Assembly (NCBI GenBank): GCA_015075325.1
Contig: JABTUP010000023.1
Coordinates: forward strand, 1 to 49,047
Source: Flavobacteriales bacterium
Lineage (GTDB): Bacteria > Bacteroidota > Bacteroidia > Flavobacteriales_E > Vicingaceae
Length of the DNA: 49,047 nt
Reading direction: 5' to 3'
In this document: positions 32,762-41,091 of the stretch, in pieces
How the letters are laid out: every line of letters begins with the position of its first letter
Numbering within the stretch: position 1 is the stretch's first letter
The notes under the pieces: generated by a model
Database searches by the model: none
What the model was told of the DNA's origin: nothing
What the model saw: only the letters and a program-made list of their open reading frames with translations
Translations under genes and position numbers: made by a program

Positions 32762-33625
32762 TTATAAATAGGTTTGAAGATTGTTTGTTCTTGATAATCT
32801 TCTCATTCTTCTTAAACCTCTTTCTTTTATTTGTCTAATTCTTTCTCTGGTTAATCCAAAATGACTTCCAATTTCTTCTAAGGTCATTTCTTTTCTACCA
32901 CTTAATCCATAAAACAAACGAATAACTTCTGCTTCCATACCTTTTAAGTAAGATAATGTTCTTTCAATATCTGTAGAAAGAGATTCGTGAATTAATGTAT
33001 CGTTAGGAGCTGGAGTACCTTCTCCTTCAATAACACTAATCAAACTGTTGTTATCTTCATCGTTTGCCATCGGGGCATCAAGAGAAGCTTGTTTTTTAGA
33101 CATTTTTCTTGAGTTTTGAACTTTTTCTAAATCCATGTCTAAGATTTCTGCTAATTCTTCGTCAGTTGGTTCACGCTCCATGGTTTGTTCAAAATCACTC
33201 GAAGCCTTGTTTATTTTTTGAATTTCACCTAAACGGTTGTGAGGCAAACGAATGGTTCTTGAATTATCGGCAGCAGCTTTTAAAATGCTTTGTCTAATCC
33301 ACCAAACTGCATAAGAAATAAACTTAAAACCTTTGGTGTGGTCGTATCTTTTGGCTGCTTCTATTAAACCTAAGTTACCTTCGTTAATTAAATCTTCAAG
33401 TGTTAAACCTGTGTTTTGATATTGTTTAGCAACACTAATAACGAATCGAAGATTGGCTCTTACCAATCTGTTTAAAGCTCTGTCGTCGCCATCTTTTATT
33501 TTTTGAGCCAAATCTACTTCTTCATCAGCTGTAATCATTGGTTCACGAGAAACCTCTTGAAGGTATTTCTCTAAAGATTTGCTTTCTCTTTTGGTAATCT
33601 GTTGTGTAATCTTTAACTGTCTCAT
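32762..33625 (-). CDS. rpoD: Primary sigma-70 family RNA polymerase sigma factor
   Basis: 287 residues, the short form of Bacteroidota primary sigma: region 1.1 and the large non-conserved insert are absent. Region 1.2 (SLEKYLQEVSREPMITADEE) leads directly to region 2 (NLRFVISVAKQYQNTGLTLEDLINEGNLGLIEAAKRYDHTKGFKFISYAVWWIRQ, about 58-112). Region 3 and then region 4 with the HTH (MTLEEIGSHFGLTRERIRQIKERGLRRMRR) follow. In this phylum it recognises TTTG...TAnnTTTG promoters, and such boxes occur in this window. Monocistronic, with its own terminator. Confidence 0.95.
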   Translation of the reverse strand: MRQLKITQQITKRESKSLEKYLQEVSREPMITADEEVDLAQKIKDGDDRALNRLVRANLRFVISVAKQYQNTGLTLEDLINEGNLGLIEAAKRYDHTKGFKFISYAVWWIRQSILKAAADNSRTIRLPHNRLGEIQKINKASSDFEQTMEREPTDEELAEILDMDLEKVQNSRKMSKKQASLDAPMANDEDNNSLISVIEGEGTPAPNDTLIHESLSTDIERTLSYLKGMEAEVIRLFYGLSGRKEMTLEEIGSHFGLTRERIRQIKERGLRRMRRLSRTNNLQTYL

Positions 33626-33823
33626 TCTTGTAATTTATCTATGTTCTTTTTTTCTAAAAATATATAGCAATTATTGTGCTAAGTTTTGTTGTAATAATTT
33701 TTTGTCAGTTTAAATTAGGTAAACGTATAATTAGAATAAAATGTTGCTTCAATTTTAAAAATTTAACGCTATTTTAACATGTTTTTTTCCGTCAATATGT
33801 CATTCGTCATATTTTAAGTCTAT

Positions 33824-34249
33824 TTATTTTTGTTTCTTTATCACAATTTTTTCTTCTGTAAATTCTGTTGTCCAAGTATTGTCAAAAACTTCAGAAATGT
33901 ATCTGTGATATAAATTTAAACGAACATTTTTATTTTTTTCTTTCTCTTTTTCACTTTGTTCGCCTGTAAATTCAAACGAATTAACATTTGGATGTTCCTC
34001 TTTGTATAAACGAACAACTTCAACAATAGTTGCCATTACATGATAAACTTCTCCTTTATTTGTAATGCTGTATTCCTCGCCTTCGTATTCATCATTTGTA
34101 ACGCCAAAAACTATGGTTGCATTTAATATATTATCTTGTTTTCTACCAAAACGCACTTCATAATTTACTCCACTATCGGTTGTAAATGAATATACTGTAC
34201 CACTTTTAATTGCCGGTGGTGTAATTTTATATGGTGTAATTTTTTGCAT
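33824..34249 (-). CDS. Hypothetical protein
   Basis: 141 residues, soluble, no signal peptide. The first half is predicted beta-rich (GTVYSFTTDSGVNYEVRFGRK, LNATIVFGVTND), the middle helical (VYHVMATIVEVVRLYKEEHP), and a Lys/Glu run (QSEKEKEKNKN, about 99-109) precedes a C-terminal helix and strand ending in KKQK. I do not recognise the family. It stands alone in front of the sigma gene with about 200 bases between them, divergent from the TerB/DnaJ gene. Confidence 0.6.
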   Translation of the reverse strand: MQKITPYKITPPAIKSGTVYSFTTDSGVNYEVRFGRKQDNILNATIVFGVTNDEYEGEEYSITNKGEVYHVMATIVEVVRLYKEEHPNVNSFEFTGEQSEKEKEKNKNVRLNLYHRYISEVFDNTWTTEFTEEKIVIKKQK

Positions 34250-34319
34250 TTTTCAATCTGCGAAGGTTTAAAATTTTTACGAATTAAAAAAATAAAATTT
34301 ACATCAATTTGTGTTTTAT

Positions 34320-34327
34320 TACTTTTG
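34320..34327 (+). promoter_or_regulatory. Candidate -7 promoter box (TACTTTTG) for the TerB/DnaJ gene
   Basis: Exact TAnnTTTG match 20 bases before the ATG at 34348. The nearest TTTG (34308-34311) is too close to act as the -33 element, so support is partial. Confidence 0.38.
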
Positions 34328-34347
34328 AACAAAAATTTAGATGATAA

Positions 34348-35079
34348 ATGGCAAAATTTGGTAAATGGTTAGGTGGTGGTTTAGGATGGGCTTTTGGTGG
34401 TCCTATTGGTGCAATTTTGGGATTTGCTGTTGGCTCGGCTATTGATTCTGTGGTTACTGTAGAAGGTTCTGTTATAAATAACCAATCTAACAAAAGAAAA
34501 GCAAACGATTTTAGTTTAAGTTTATTGGTTTTAATTGCTGCCGTAATGAAGGCTGACGGGAAAGTGTTAAAATCGGAACTTGATTATGTGAAAAATTTTT
34601 TCCTAAAACAATTTGGTTCAGAACATACTCAAGAATTACTCATTACGCTTCGTGAAATCTTAAAAAAAGATATTCCTATTCAAGAAGTTTGTTTACAGAT
34701 TAAAACCTATACGCTGTATCCTGCACGTTTGCAGTTAATTCATTTACTTTTTGGTGTTGCGTCGGTTGATGGGCAGGTGCAGCAAGATGAACTGAATGTT
34801 ATTAAAATTATTGCTGGTAATTTAGGAATTAAACCGAATGATTTTGCTTCTATTAAAGCCATGTTCTTCAAAGAAGTGGATGGTGATTATAAAATTTTAG
34901 AGATTGAAAAATCAGTTTCTGATGAGGAAGTTAAAAAAGCTTACAGAAGAATGGCTGTTAAATATCACCCCGATAAAGTTTCTCATTTAGGAGAGGAATT
35001 TCAAAAATCAGCAAAAGAAAAATTTCAAAAAGTACAAGAGGCTTACGAAAACATTAAAAAACAAAGAGGAATGAATTAA
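34348..35079 (+). CDS. TerB-like and J-domain protein (DjlA-like co-chaperone)
   Basis: 243 residues in the DjlA order: a Gly-rich N-terminal hydrophobic segment (KWLGGGLGWAFGGPIGAILGFAVGSAID, about 6-33) that may insert in the membrane, a TerB-like helical domain (about 50-170), and a C-terminal J domain (about 179-243). The HPD motif that stimulates DnaK is present at 207-209 (KYHPDKVS). It probably recruits DnaK to the membrane. Its stop overlaps the convergent small gene by 4 bases. Confidence 0.88.
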   Translation: MAKFGKWLGGGLGWAFGGPIGAILGFAVGSAIDSVVTVEGSVINNQSNKRKANDFSLSLLVLIAAVMKADGKVLKSELDYVKNFFLKQFGSEHTQELLITLREILKKDIPIQEVCLQIKTYTLYPARLQLIHLLFGVASVDGQVQQDELNVIKIIAGNLGIKPNDFASIKAMFFKEVDGDYKILEIEKSVSDEEVKKAYRRMAVKYHPDKVSHLGEEFQKSAKEKFQKVQEAYENIKKQRGMN

Positions 35080-35297
35080 TCATTTCTTCTTCTAACATCT
35101 TGTCTTTTATCTTTTATAGCAACAGTGTCGATTGGAGTTGGTTTTACTTCAAAAGAAAAAAGCTTAAACAAATTAAAATCGTACTTATTTTTAATTGTTT
35201 TTTGTTGAGCAGCATCTTGAGGATTGCTTGATTTAGCGTAACTTTTTACATTTAATAAACCAAAAAGTAGTGTTAAAATGATTACTTGAGCTTTCAT
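35076..35297 (-). CDS. Small exported protein of unknown function
   Basis: 73 residues from ATG 35297, with a signal peptide (MKAQVIILTLLFGLLNVKSYA, about 1-21). The start at 35324 would add nine residues before it and is less likely. The mature 50 residues are polar and end in a basic tail (KDKRQDVRRRND). No family recognised. It converges on the TerB/DnaJ gene with a 4-base overlap. Confidence 0.5.
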   Translation of the reverse strand: MKAQVIILTLLFGLLNVKSYAKSSNPQDAAQQKTIKNKYDFNLFKLFSFEVKPTPIDTVAIKDKRQDVRRRND

Positions 35298-35419
35298 AAC
35301 ATCTATGTAAAATAGTTTACCCAAATGTAGCTAATATTTAATTTAAAAAATATTTCTTAACAGAAATTAACGTTTTACTGACAAAATTACAATGGTACAA
35401 TAATGGCTAATTTACTTTA

Positions 35420-36103
35420 GTGGAAAAAGAAGAAAAAAATAGAATTTTAAATGCTATAATATATCCAATATTGTTTGTAATACTTATTGGATTGATTCAT
35501 TTAGTTCAGTTTGTATTCAACTTAGATTTCTATTGGCTTGGTATTTATCCTCAAAAGTTATCGGCAATTGGAGGTGTTGTTTCGTCGGTTTTCATTCACG
35601 GAAATTTTAATCACTTATTCAATAATGCTGTTCCGCTTTTAATATTAGGTTCGGCATTATTTTACTTTTACAAACCAATAGCCTTAAAAGTGGTAGTTTG
35701 GATAGTATTGATGGGTGGTTTCTGGACCTGGGTTATGGCACGAGAATCCTATCATATTGGAGCAAGTGGTTTAATTTATGGCTTGTTTTCATTTTTACTT
35801 TTAAGCGGATTTATTCGATTAAACAAACAACTTATTTCGTTATCATTTTTTGTAGTAATTGTTTACGGGAGTATGGTTTGGGGCATTTTTCCTATTAAAT
35901 TAAACATTTCTTACGAAGCCCACTTTTGGGGATTTGTATCGGGTATTATTTTAGCCATTTTTTACCGAAAACAAGGTTTACAGAAAGAAGTATTTGTTTG
36001 GGAAGAAGATGATGATATAGATAAGTTTGATGGTGAATATTGGAAATCTGGATATGATTCAACCGATTATAAAATTGACTTTAAGAAAAAAGAACTTGAT
36101 TAA
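35420..36103 (+). CDS. Rhomboid family intramembrane protease (second copy)
   Basis: 227 residues with about six helices. The catalytic motif is GASGLIYG (Ser116) and the partner His168 lies in YEAHFWGF; HGNFNHLFNN (60-69) supplies the conserved first-loop residues. The C terminus is an acidic tail (WEEDDDIDKFDGEYW) outside the rhomboid core. It starts with GTG at 35420; no other in-frame start fits. It is distinct from the rhomboid at 1210 in sequence and loop lengths. Its stop overlaps the convergent 36100 gene by 4 bases. Confidence 0.9.
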   Translation: MEKEEKNRILNAIIYPILFVILIGLIHLVQFVFNLDFYWLGIYPQKLSAIGGVVSSVFIHGNFNHLFNNAVPLLILGSALFYFYKPIALKVVVWIVLMGGFWTWVMARESYHIGASGLIYGLFSFLLLSGFIRLNKQLISLSFFVVIVYGSMVWGIFPIKLNISYEAHFWGFVSGIILAIFYRKQGLQKEVFVWEEDDDIDKFDGEYWKSGYDSTDYKIDFKKKELD

Positions 36104-36504
36104 CCATTTTTTTGATATTTTTCTAACAACCAATCAATGGCTTTATCCATATCGCTAAACACCTTAACAGGATTGTGCGATTTGGTAAATTTTAAGTAAA
36201 AGTTAGCTAAAATACGATTATGCAAACTATCTACAACAATTGCTTCAGCAACTCTAACACCTTTGGTTAGCGAATCTTTAGCAAAATGCTCCATTGCAGC
36301 TTTTGAAATTTGCCCTCTAACATTTATGGTATCTACCAACGATAAATAGGATTTACCTTCAGCTAAATCATACATCGTTTGATTAGCAATAACGGCATCT
36401 TCAAGAACAAAATCAACACCATCTTTAAATCGAATTTTAACAATTCTATTATCGAATAATGAAATTACCGATTTTTCTAATTCTATTTCTTTAATAAAAT
36501 TCAT
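36100..36504 (-). CDS. SpoIIAA/STAS-like small protein
   Basis: 134 residues, soluble. The order of strands and helices (VISLFDNRIVKIRFKDG, LEDAVIANQTMYDLA, YLSLVDTINVRGQISKAAMEHFA, RVAEAIVVDSLHNRILANFYLKF, VKVFSDMDKAIDWLLEKYQ) matches the STAS-like proteins common in Bacteroidota, which end in a D-x-x-x-A-x-x-W-L motif. No enzyme function is known; lipid or partner binding is likely. It converges on the rhomboid gene with a 4-base overlap. Confidence 0.65.
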   Translation of the reverse strand: MNFIKEIELEKSVISLFDNRIVKIRFKDGVDFVLEDAVIANQTMYDLAEGKSYLSLVDTINVRGQISKAAMEHFAKDSLTKGVRVAEAIVVDSLHNRILANFYLKFTKSHNPVKVFSDMDKAIDWLLEKYQKNG

Positions 36505-36677
36505 GTTTTGTTAAAAACTAAAATAAAAGTACTCATAAATTATTAGTTCTAAAAATCAACTCTATTTTTTTCCAATTAACCAAGTATTTTACCATTAGTG
36601 TATTTAAAATTATTCTAACAACATTTATAGTTAACTTAGCTCGATTAAAATTTTAATAGAAATTAATTTAAATAGGT

Positions 36678-38000
36678 ATGAGAAAAATTTTATTGTCGGT
36701 AGCCATATTTTCAGTTGCATTGGTTACTCAGGCACAAAACAAAATTGAGTTTGAGCAATACAAACTTAAAAATGGGTTAAATGTAATTCTTCATGAAGAC
36801 CATTCAACACCAATAGTTGCAGTTACAGTACTTTATCATGTTGGTTCAAAAAACGAAAATCCTGATAGAACAGGTTTTGCCCATTTTTTTGAGCATTTAT
36901 TGTTTGAAGGAACTGAAAATATTAAAAGAGGAGAATACATGAAATTGGTTCAAAGCAACGGAGGTATTTTAAATGCAAATACTTCATTTGATAGAACATT
37001 TTATTTTGAAATATTACCTTCAAACCAAACTGAATTAGGTTTATGGCTAGAGTCTGAAAGAATGTTGCATGCTATAATTGACGAAACTGGTGTAGAAACA
37101 CAACGTGAAGTGGTAAAAGAAGAATACAGACAGCGTTACGACAACCAACCTTATGGAACTTTTTTGCCAGAAATGTTTAAAAGAGGCTTTGAAGTTCATC
37201 CTTACAGCTGGATGCCAATTGGTTCATTGGAGCATTTAAATGCAGCAAAAATTGAAGAGTTTAGAGATTTTTATAAAACTTACTACGTTCCAAATAACGC
37301 TACCCTTTCAATAGCTGGAGATATTAATAAACCTCAAGTTAAAAAATGGATTGAAAAATATTTTGCAGAAATTCCAGTAGGAACAAAACCTATGAATAGA
37401 CCTACTGTAAAAGAACCTATTAAAAACAAAGAAGTTAGAGATACTATATACGATAACATTCAGTTGCCAGGTGTTATGATGGGATACCACACACCAGCTC
37501 AAGGCACACCAGATTCTTATGCGGTAAGTATGTTGGCTCAAATATTATCACAAGGAAAAAGCTCAAGACTTCAAAAAAGTATAGTTGACGAACAACAAAA
37601 AGCAATATTCGTTGGAGCATTTCCTTTCCCTACAGAAGACCCAGGAATGGCTTTAATGTTTGGTATTACCAACATGGGAGTTGGCATTGACGAATTAGAA
37701 AATGCTATAAATTTAGAAGTAGAGAAAGTACAAAAAGAATTAATTAGCGAAGAAGAATTTCAAAAACTAAAAAACCAAATAGAAAGTGATATGGTTACTT
37801 CTAATGCTAAAATAGAAGGAATTGCAGAAAATTTAGCTAACTATTTTGTGTATTATGGCGATGCAAATCTTATTAACACAGAAATCGATAGGTATTTAAA
37901 AGTTACTCGCGAAGACATTAAACGAGTGGCAAACGAATATTTTAGAAAAGACAACAGAGTGGTTTTACATTACTTACCAAAATCACAAAAACCTAATTAA
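36678..38000 (+). CDS. M16 family zinc metallopeptidase, catalytic subunit
   Basis: 440 residues with a signal peptide (about 1-20, TQA-Q), so periplasmic. The inverted zinc motif HxxEH is HFFEH (69-73), and the third ligand glutamate lies about 76 residues later in VVKEEYRQR. The C-terminal half carries the second M16 fold. With the next gene it forms the usual M16B pair of one active and one inactive subunit, like mitochondrial processing peptidase. The pair probably degrades short peptides or processes exported proteins. Confidence 0.93.
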   Translation: MRKILLSVAIFSVALVTQAQNKIEFEQYKLKNGLNVILHEDHSTPIVAVTVLYHVGSKNENPDRTGFAHFFEHLLFEGTENIKRGEYMKLVQSNGGILNANTSFDRTFYFEILPSNQTELGLWLESERMLHAIIDETGVETQREVVKEEYRQRYDNQPYGTFLPEMFKRGFEVHPYSWMPIGSLEHLNAAKIEEFRDFYKTYYVPNNATLSIAGDINKPQVKKWIEKYFAEIPVGTKPMNRPTVKEPIKNKEVRDTIYDNIQLPGVMMGYHTPAQGTPDSYAVSMLAQILSQGKSSRLQKSIVDEQQKAIFVGAFPFPTEDPGMALMFGITNMGVGIDELENAINLEVEKVQKELISEEEFQKLKNQIESDMVTSNAKIEGIAENLANYFVYYGDANLINTEIDRYLKVTREDIKRVANEYFRKDNRVVLHYLPKSQKPN

Positions 38001-38002
38001 AA

Positions 38003-38038
38003 GAGAGGGAAGACCGAAGTTAGAAGTCGGAAGAAGAA
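38003..38038. repeat. Degenerate purine-rich repeat between the M16 genes
   Basis: A 36-base tract of A and G with units like GAAGACCGA and GAAGTCGGAAG in the gap between the two M16 genes. It resembles degenerate minisatellite words; GAGGGAAG is far from the next start and probably not a ribosome site. Confidence 0.4.
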
Positions 38039-38069
38039 AATAACTCAATAATTAAAGAAATTAAGAATT

Positions 38070-40181
38070 ATGAATAAAAAAATTATATCAATAACACTTG
38101 CAGCACTTTTAATTGGTGGTGCAACATTTGCCCAAAAAGGCACGAAATTAGACAGAAGCATTAAACCAAAACCTGCTGCTGCTCCTGAAATAAAATTAGG
38201 AACAACCCAAAGTTTTACTTTAGAAAATGGTTTACAAGTTTTTGTGGTAGAAAATCACAAATTACCTCAGGTTTCTTTTTCTTTATCATTAGATGTTGAT
38301 CCTGTTTTAGAAGGTGATATGTCTGGTTACAAATCGGCAACTGGAGAATTGTTAAGCACAGGAACAAAAAATCGTACAAAAGATCAAATTAACGAACAAA
38401 TCGATTTTATTGGTGCTAGTTTAAATACTTACGCTGAAGGAATTTATGCTTCTTCATTAAAAAAGCATCAAGAAAAATTGTTAGATATTATGTCTGATGT
38501 TTTGATGAATGCAGAGTTTAAACAGGAAGAATTAGATAAAATTAAGAAGCAAACTATTTCTGGAATTCAATCATCAAAAGACAACCCAGATGCAATAGCT
38601 AACAATGTTACTTCTGTATTATTGTATGGCAAAAATCATCCATATGGAGAAATCAATACTGAAAAAACGGTAGAGAACATTACATTAGACAAGTGTAAAG
38701 AATATTACAACACGTACTTTAAACCAAATACTGCTTATTTAGCTGTTGTTGGAGATATTACTATTGCTGAAGCAAAACCTTTAATCGAAAAATATTTTGC
38801 AAAATGGCAAAAAGCTGACGTGCCAGTTAATAAATACAAAACTCCTACTGCTCCTGAAAAAACAAAAGTTGCATTTGTTCACAAAGAAGGTTCAACACAA
38901 TCGTTGATTAACATTACTTACCCAATTAACCTAAAACAAAACAACCCTGATGTAATTAAAGCCAAAATCTTAAATTCTATTTTAGGAGGAGGTTCTACAG
39001 CTCGTTTGTTTATGAACTTAAGAGAAGGTCATGGTTATACTTACGGAGCATATTCATCAATAACTCCTGACGAATTGGTTGGTCGTTTTAATGCCACCGC
39101 AAAAGTTAGAAATGAAGTTACTGATAGTGCCGTAATCGAATTTATGGTTGAGCTTAAAAGAATTGTAAATGAAAAAGTAACCGAACAAGAATTACAAGAC
39201 ATTAAAAATTACATGACTGGAACATTTGCTTATTCGTTACAAGACCCACAAACCATTGCAAATTTTGCGTTAAACATTGCTAAATATAAATTACCAGCCG
39301 ATTATTACACCACTTATTTGAAAAAATTAAGCGAAGTTACGGTTGATGATATTAAAGCTGTAGCAGAAAAATACATTAAACCAGACAACGCTTACATTGT
39401 TGTTGTTGGAGATAAATCGGTAGCCAAAACATTAGCTCCATTTAGTGCCGATGGCAAAGTGAATTTTTACGATAATTTTGGTAACGACTATGTAGAAGCT
39501 CTTAAGCCAGCTCCAGCAGGTGTAACAGCACAAACCATTTTAGACAATGCTGTAAAAGCTAAATACGGAATGGCTACTGGAAAAGCATTGGATAAAAAAC
39601 TAAGTAAAATAAAAGACATTACAATAAAAATGAATGCTTCAATTCAAGGTCAAACTATTGGAGTTACTCGTTACCAAAAAGCTCCAAACAAATTTGCAAT
39701 GGTAATGGCTATGGGAACCATGGTTTTACAAAAACAAACTTTTGATGGAACAGTTGGTAAAGTTAGCGGTATGCAAGGCAACAAAACAATGGAAGGTGCT
39801 GAGTTGGAAGACATGAAAGCAAGTTCTGCTATGTTTGCTGATTTGAATATGGAAAAAGCAGGTTATAAACACACCTTATTGGGTATAGAACCATTAGAAG
39901 GTAAAGAAGCTTATAAATTAGAAAAAGTTTCTCCTTCGGGTGAAAAAGAAACCGTTTGGTACGATGTTGCAAGTGGTTTACAAGTAAAAACCATGTCGGT
40001 AAAAACCAACGAACAAATGGGTGGCGAGTTTTCTGTAATAGGTTTGTATAGCGATTACAAAGAAATAAACGGAATTAAATTTGCTCACAAAATTGTTCAA
40101 AGTTTTGGACCACAAGCTTTGGATATGGAAGTTACTTCGGTTGAAATAAACACCAAATTAGGTGATGATATTTTTCAATAA
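38070..40181 (+). CDS. M16 family peptidase-like protein, non-catalytic subunit with C-terminal extension
   Basis: 703 residues with a signal peptide (about 1-21, TFA-Q). It has two M16 folds (about 40-480) but no HxxEH: the equivalent region reads GYKSATGELLSTGT. The substrate-clamp residues of inactive partners are present in STARLFMNLREGHGYTYGAYS (Arg and Tyr near 310-330). Residues about 500-703 form an added beta-rich domain (VTRYQKAPNKFAMVMAMG, YKLEKVSPSGEKETVWYDVASG) resembling the LolA-like fold, which may bind lipid or substrate. It follows the catalytic subunit after 69 bases. Confidence 0.9.
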   Translation: MNKKIISITLAALLIGGATFAQKGTKLDRSIKPKPAAAPEIKLGTTQSFTLENGLQVFVVENHKLPQVSFSLSLDVDPVLEGDMSGYKSATGELLSTGTKNRTKDQINEQIDFIGASLNTYAEGIYASSLKKHQEKLLDIMSDVLMNAEFKQEELDKIKKQTISGIQSSKDNPDAIANNVTSVLLYGKNHPYGEINTEKTVENITLDKCKEYYNTYFKPNTAYLAVVGDITIAEAKPLIEKYFAKWQKADVPVNKYKTPTAPEKTKVAFVHKEGSTQSLINITYPINLKQNNPDVIKAKILNSILGGGSTARLFMNLREGHGYTYGAYSSITPDELVGRFNATAKVRNEVTDSAVIEFMVELKRIVNEKVTEQELQDIKNYMTGTFAYSLQDPQTIANFALNIAKYKLPADYYTTYLKKLSEVTVDDIKAVAEKYIKPDNAYIVVVGDKSVAKTLAPFSADGKVNFYDNFGNDYVEALKPAPAGVTAQTILDNAVKAKYGMATGKALDKKLSKIKDITIKMNASIQGQTIGVTRYQKAPNKFAMVMAMGTMVLQKQTFDGTVGKVSGMQGNKTMEGAELEDMKASSAMFADLNMEKAGYKHTLLGIEPLEGKEAYKLEKVSPSGEKETVWYDVASGLQVKTMSVKTNEQMGGEFSVIGLYSDYKEINGIKFAHKIVQSFGPQALDMEVTSVEINTKLGDDIFQ

Positions 40182-40200
40182 GAATTATTGAATAACATTT

Positions 40201-40238
40201 AAAAAAGCAGCTTGTTGTAACAAGCTGCTTTTTTTTTA
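40201..40238. terminator. Strong bidirectional intrinsic terminator
   Basis: AAGCAGCTTG (40205-40214), a 6-base loop, and CAAGCTGCTT (40221-40230) form a perfect stem. A T-run follows on the plus strand (40229-40238) and an A-run precedes it (40201-40206), so it can end both the M16 transcript and the convergent methyltransferase transcript. Confidence 0.88.
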
Positions 40239-40305
40239 TAAAGTTGGTTGGATTAGTTGTAAAACTCTCTTCGTAAATTGTTTATAAAACAAAAAAAACA
40301 CAAGT

Positions 40306-41091
40306 CTAATACCTCAACACAAAATGTTCTTTACTTAAATCGGGATTAAAAAATACTATTCCTACAGCAAACAAATCAATGGTGGTGGTTACTTTTGGGT
40401 GTTGTTTAATTTCTTGCCAAGCTTCGTTCATGCCATTGCTCCAATAAATGTCGTCAAAAACAAAAATGCTATTCGAATTTGCTTTTTCTACACACCAATT
40501 AAAATAACGTAAAGTGGCTTCTTTGGTGTGGTTTCCATCAAAAAAAACAAAATCGAGCGACGAAACTGTTTTTAGGTATTCAGGCAAAAATGCATCGAAT
40601 TGTTGATTTACCAACCGAATGTTTTTACAACCCAACTTATCAAAATTAATTTGGGCAACTTTAGCTACATTGGGGCAACCTTCAACTGTTGTTATCACAT
40701 TTTTAGTGTTTGATGCTGCCAAATACAGAGTGCTTATTCCTAAACTTGTGCCCAACTCCAACACGTTTTGTGGTTTAAACCGATTAACTAGTCTAAACAA
40801 TAACTGAGCATATTTTGGAGCTTTTAACGAGTTTTTGGCAATGGCACTTACCTTTCTTTTATTGGATGAATGAATTTGAGAACCAGCTCCATAATCGTTT
40901 ACTTCAATTTCCATGTTGGTTAACAGCAATTTTGCTCGAATAGATTCGATATCGCTAAAAACATAAAAAGGAGTTTGGTCTTTAATTACGTTGTTATACA
41001 ATTCGTAAACAAAAGGAGAATGAATACCGTGTTGATTTTTGGCTTTCAATAGATACTTTATATAGTTCAATATAAAATTGATTTTATTCAT
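40306..41091 (-). CDS. Class I SAM-dependent methyltransferase (O-methyltransferase-like)
   Basis: 261 residues. After an N-terminal region with KNQHGIHSPFVYELYNNVI (about 18-36), a Rossmann domain begins with motif I VLELGTSLGISTLYLA (about 115-130), then VEGCPNVAKVAQ, and LDFVFFDGNHTKEATLRYF, as in catechol-type O-methyltransferases. Acidic metal ligands are suggested by FDGNH and FVFDDIYWS. The substrate is unknown. It starts directly after the stop of the helicase gene and is probably co-transcribed with it. Confidence 0.85.
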   Translation of the reverse strand: MNKINFILNYIKYLLKAKNQHGIHSPFVYELYNNVIKDQTPFYVFSDIESIRAKLLLTNMEIEVNDYGAGSQIHSSNKRKVSAIAKNSLKAPKYAQLLFRLVNRFKPQNVLELGTSLGISTLYLAASNTKNVITTVEGCPNVAKVAQINFDKLGCKNIRLVNQQFDAFLPEYLKTVSSLDFVFFDGNHTKEATLRYFNWCVEKANSNSIFVFDDIYWSNGMNEAWQEIKQHPKVTTTIDLFAVGIVFFNPDLSKEHFVLRY

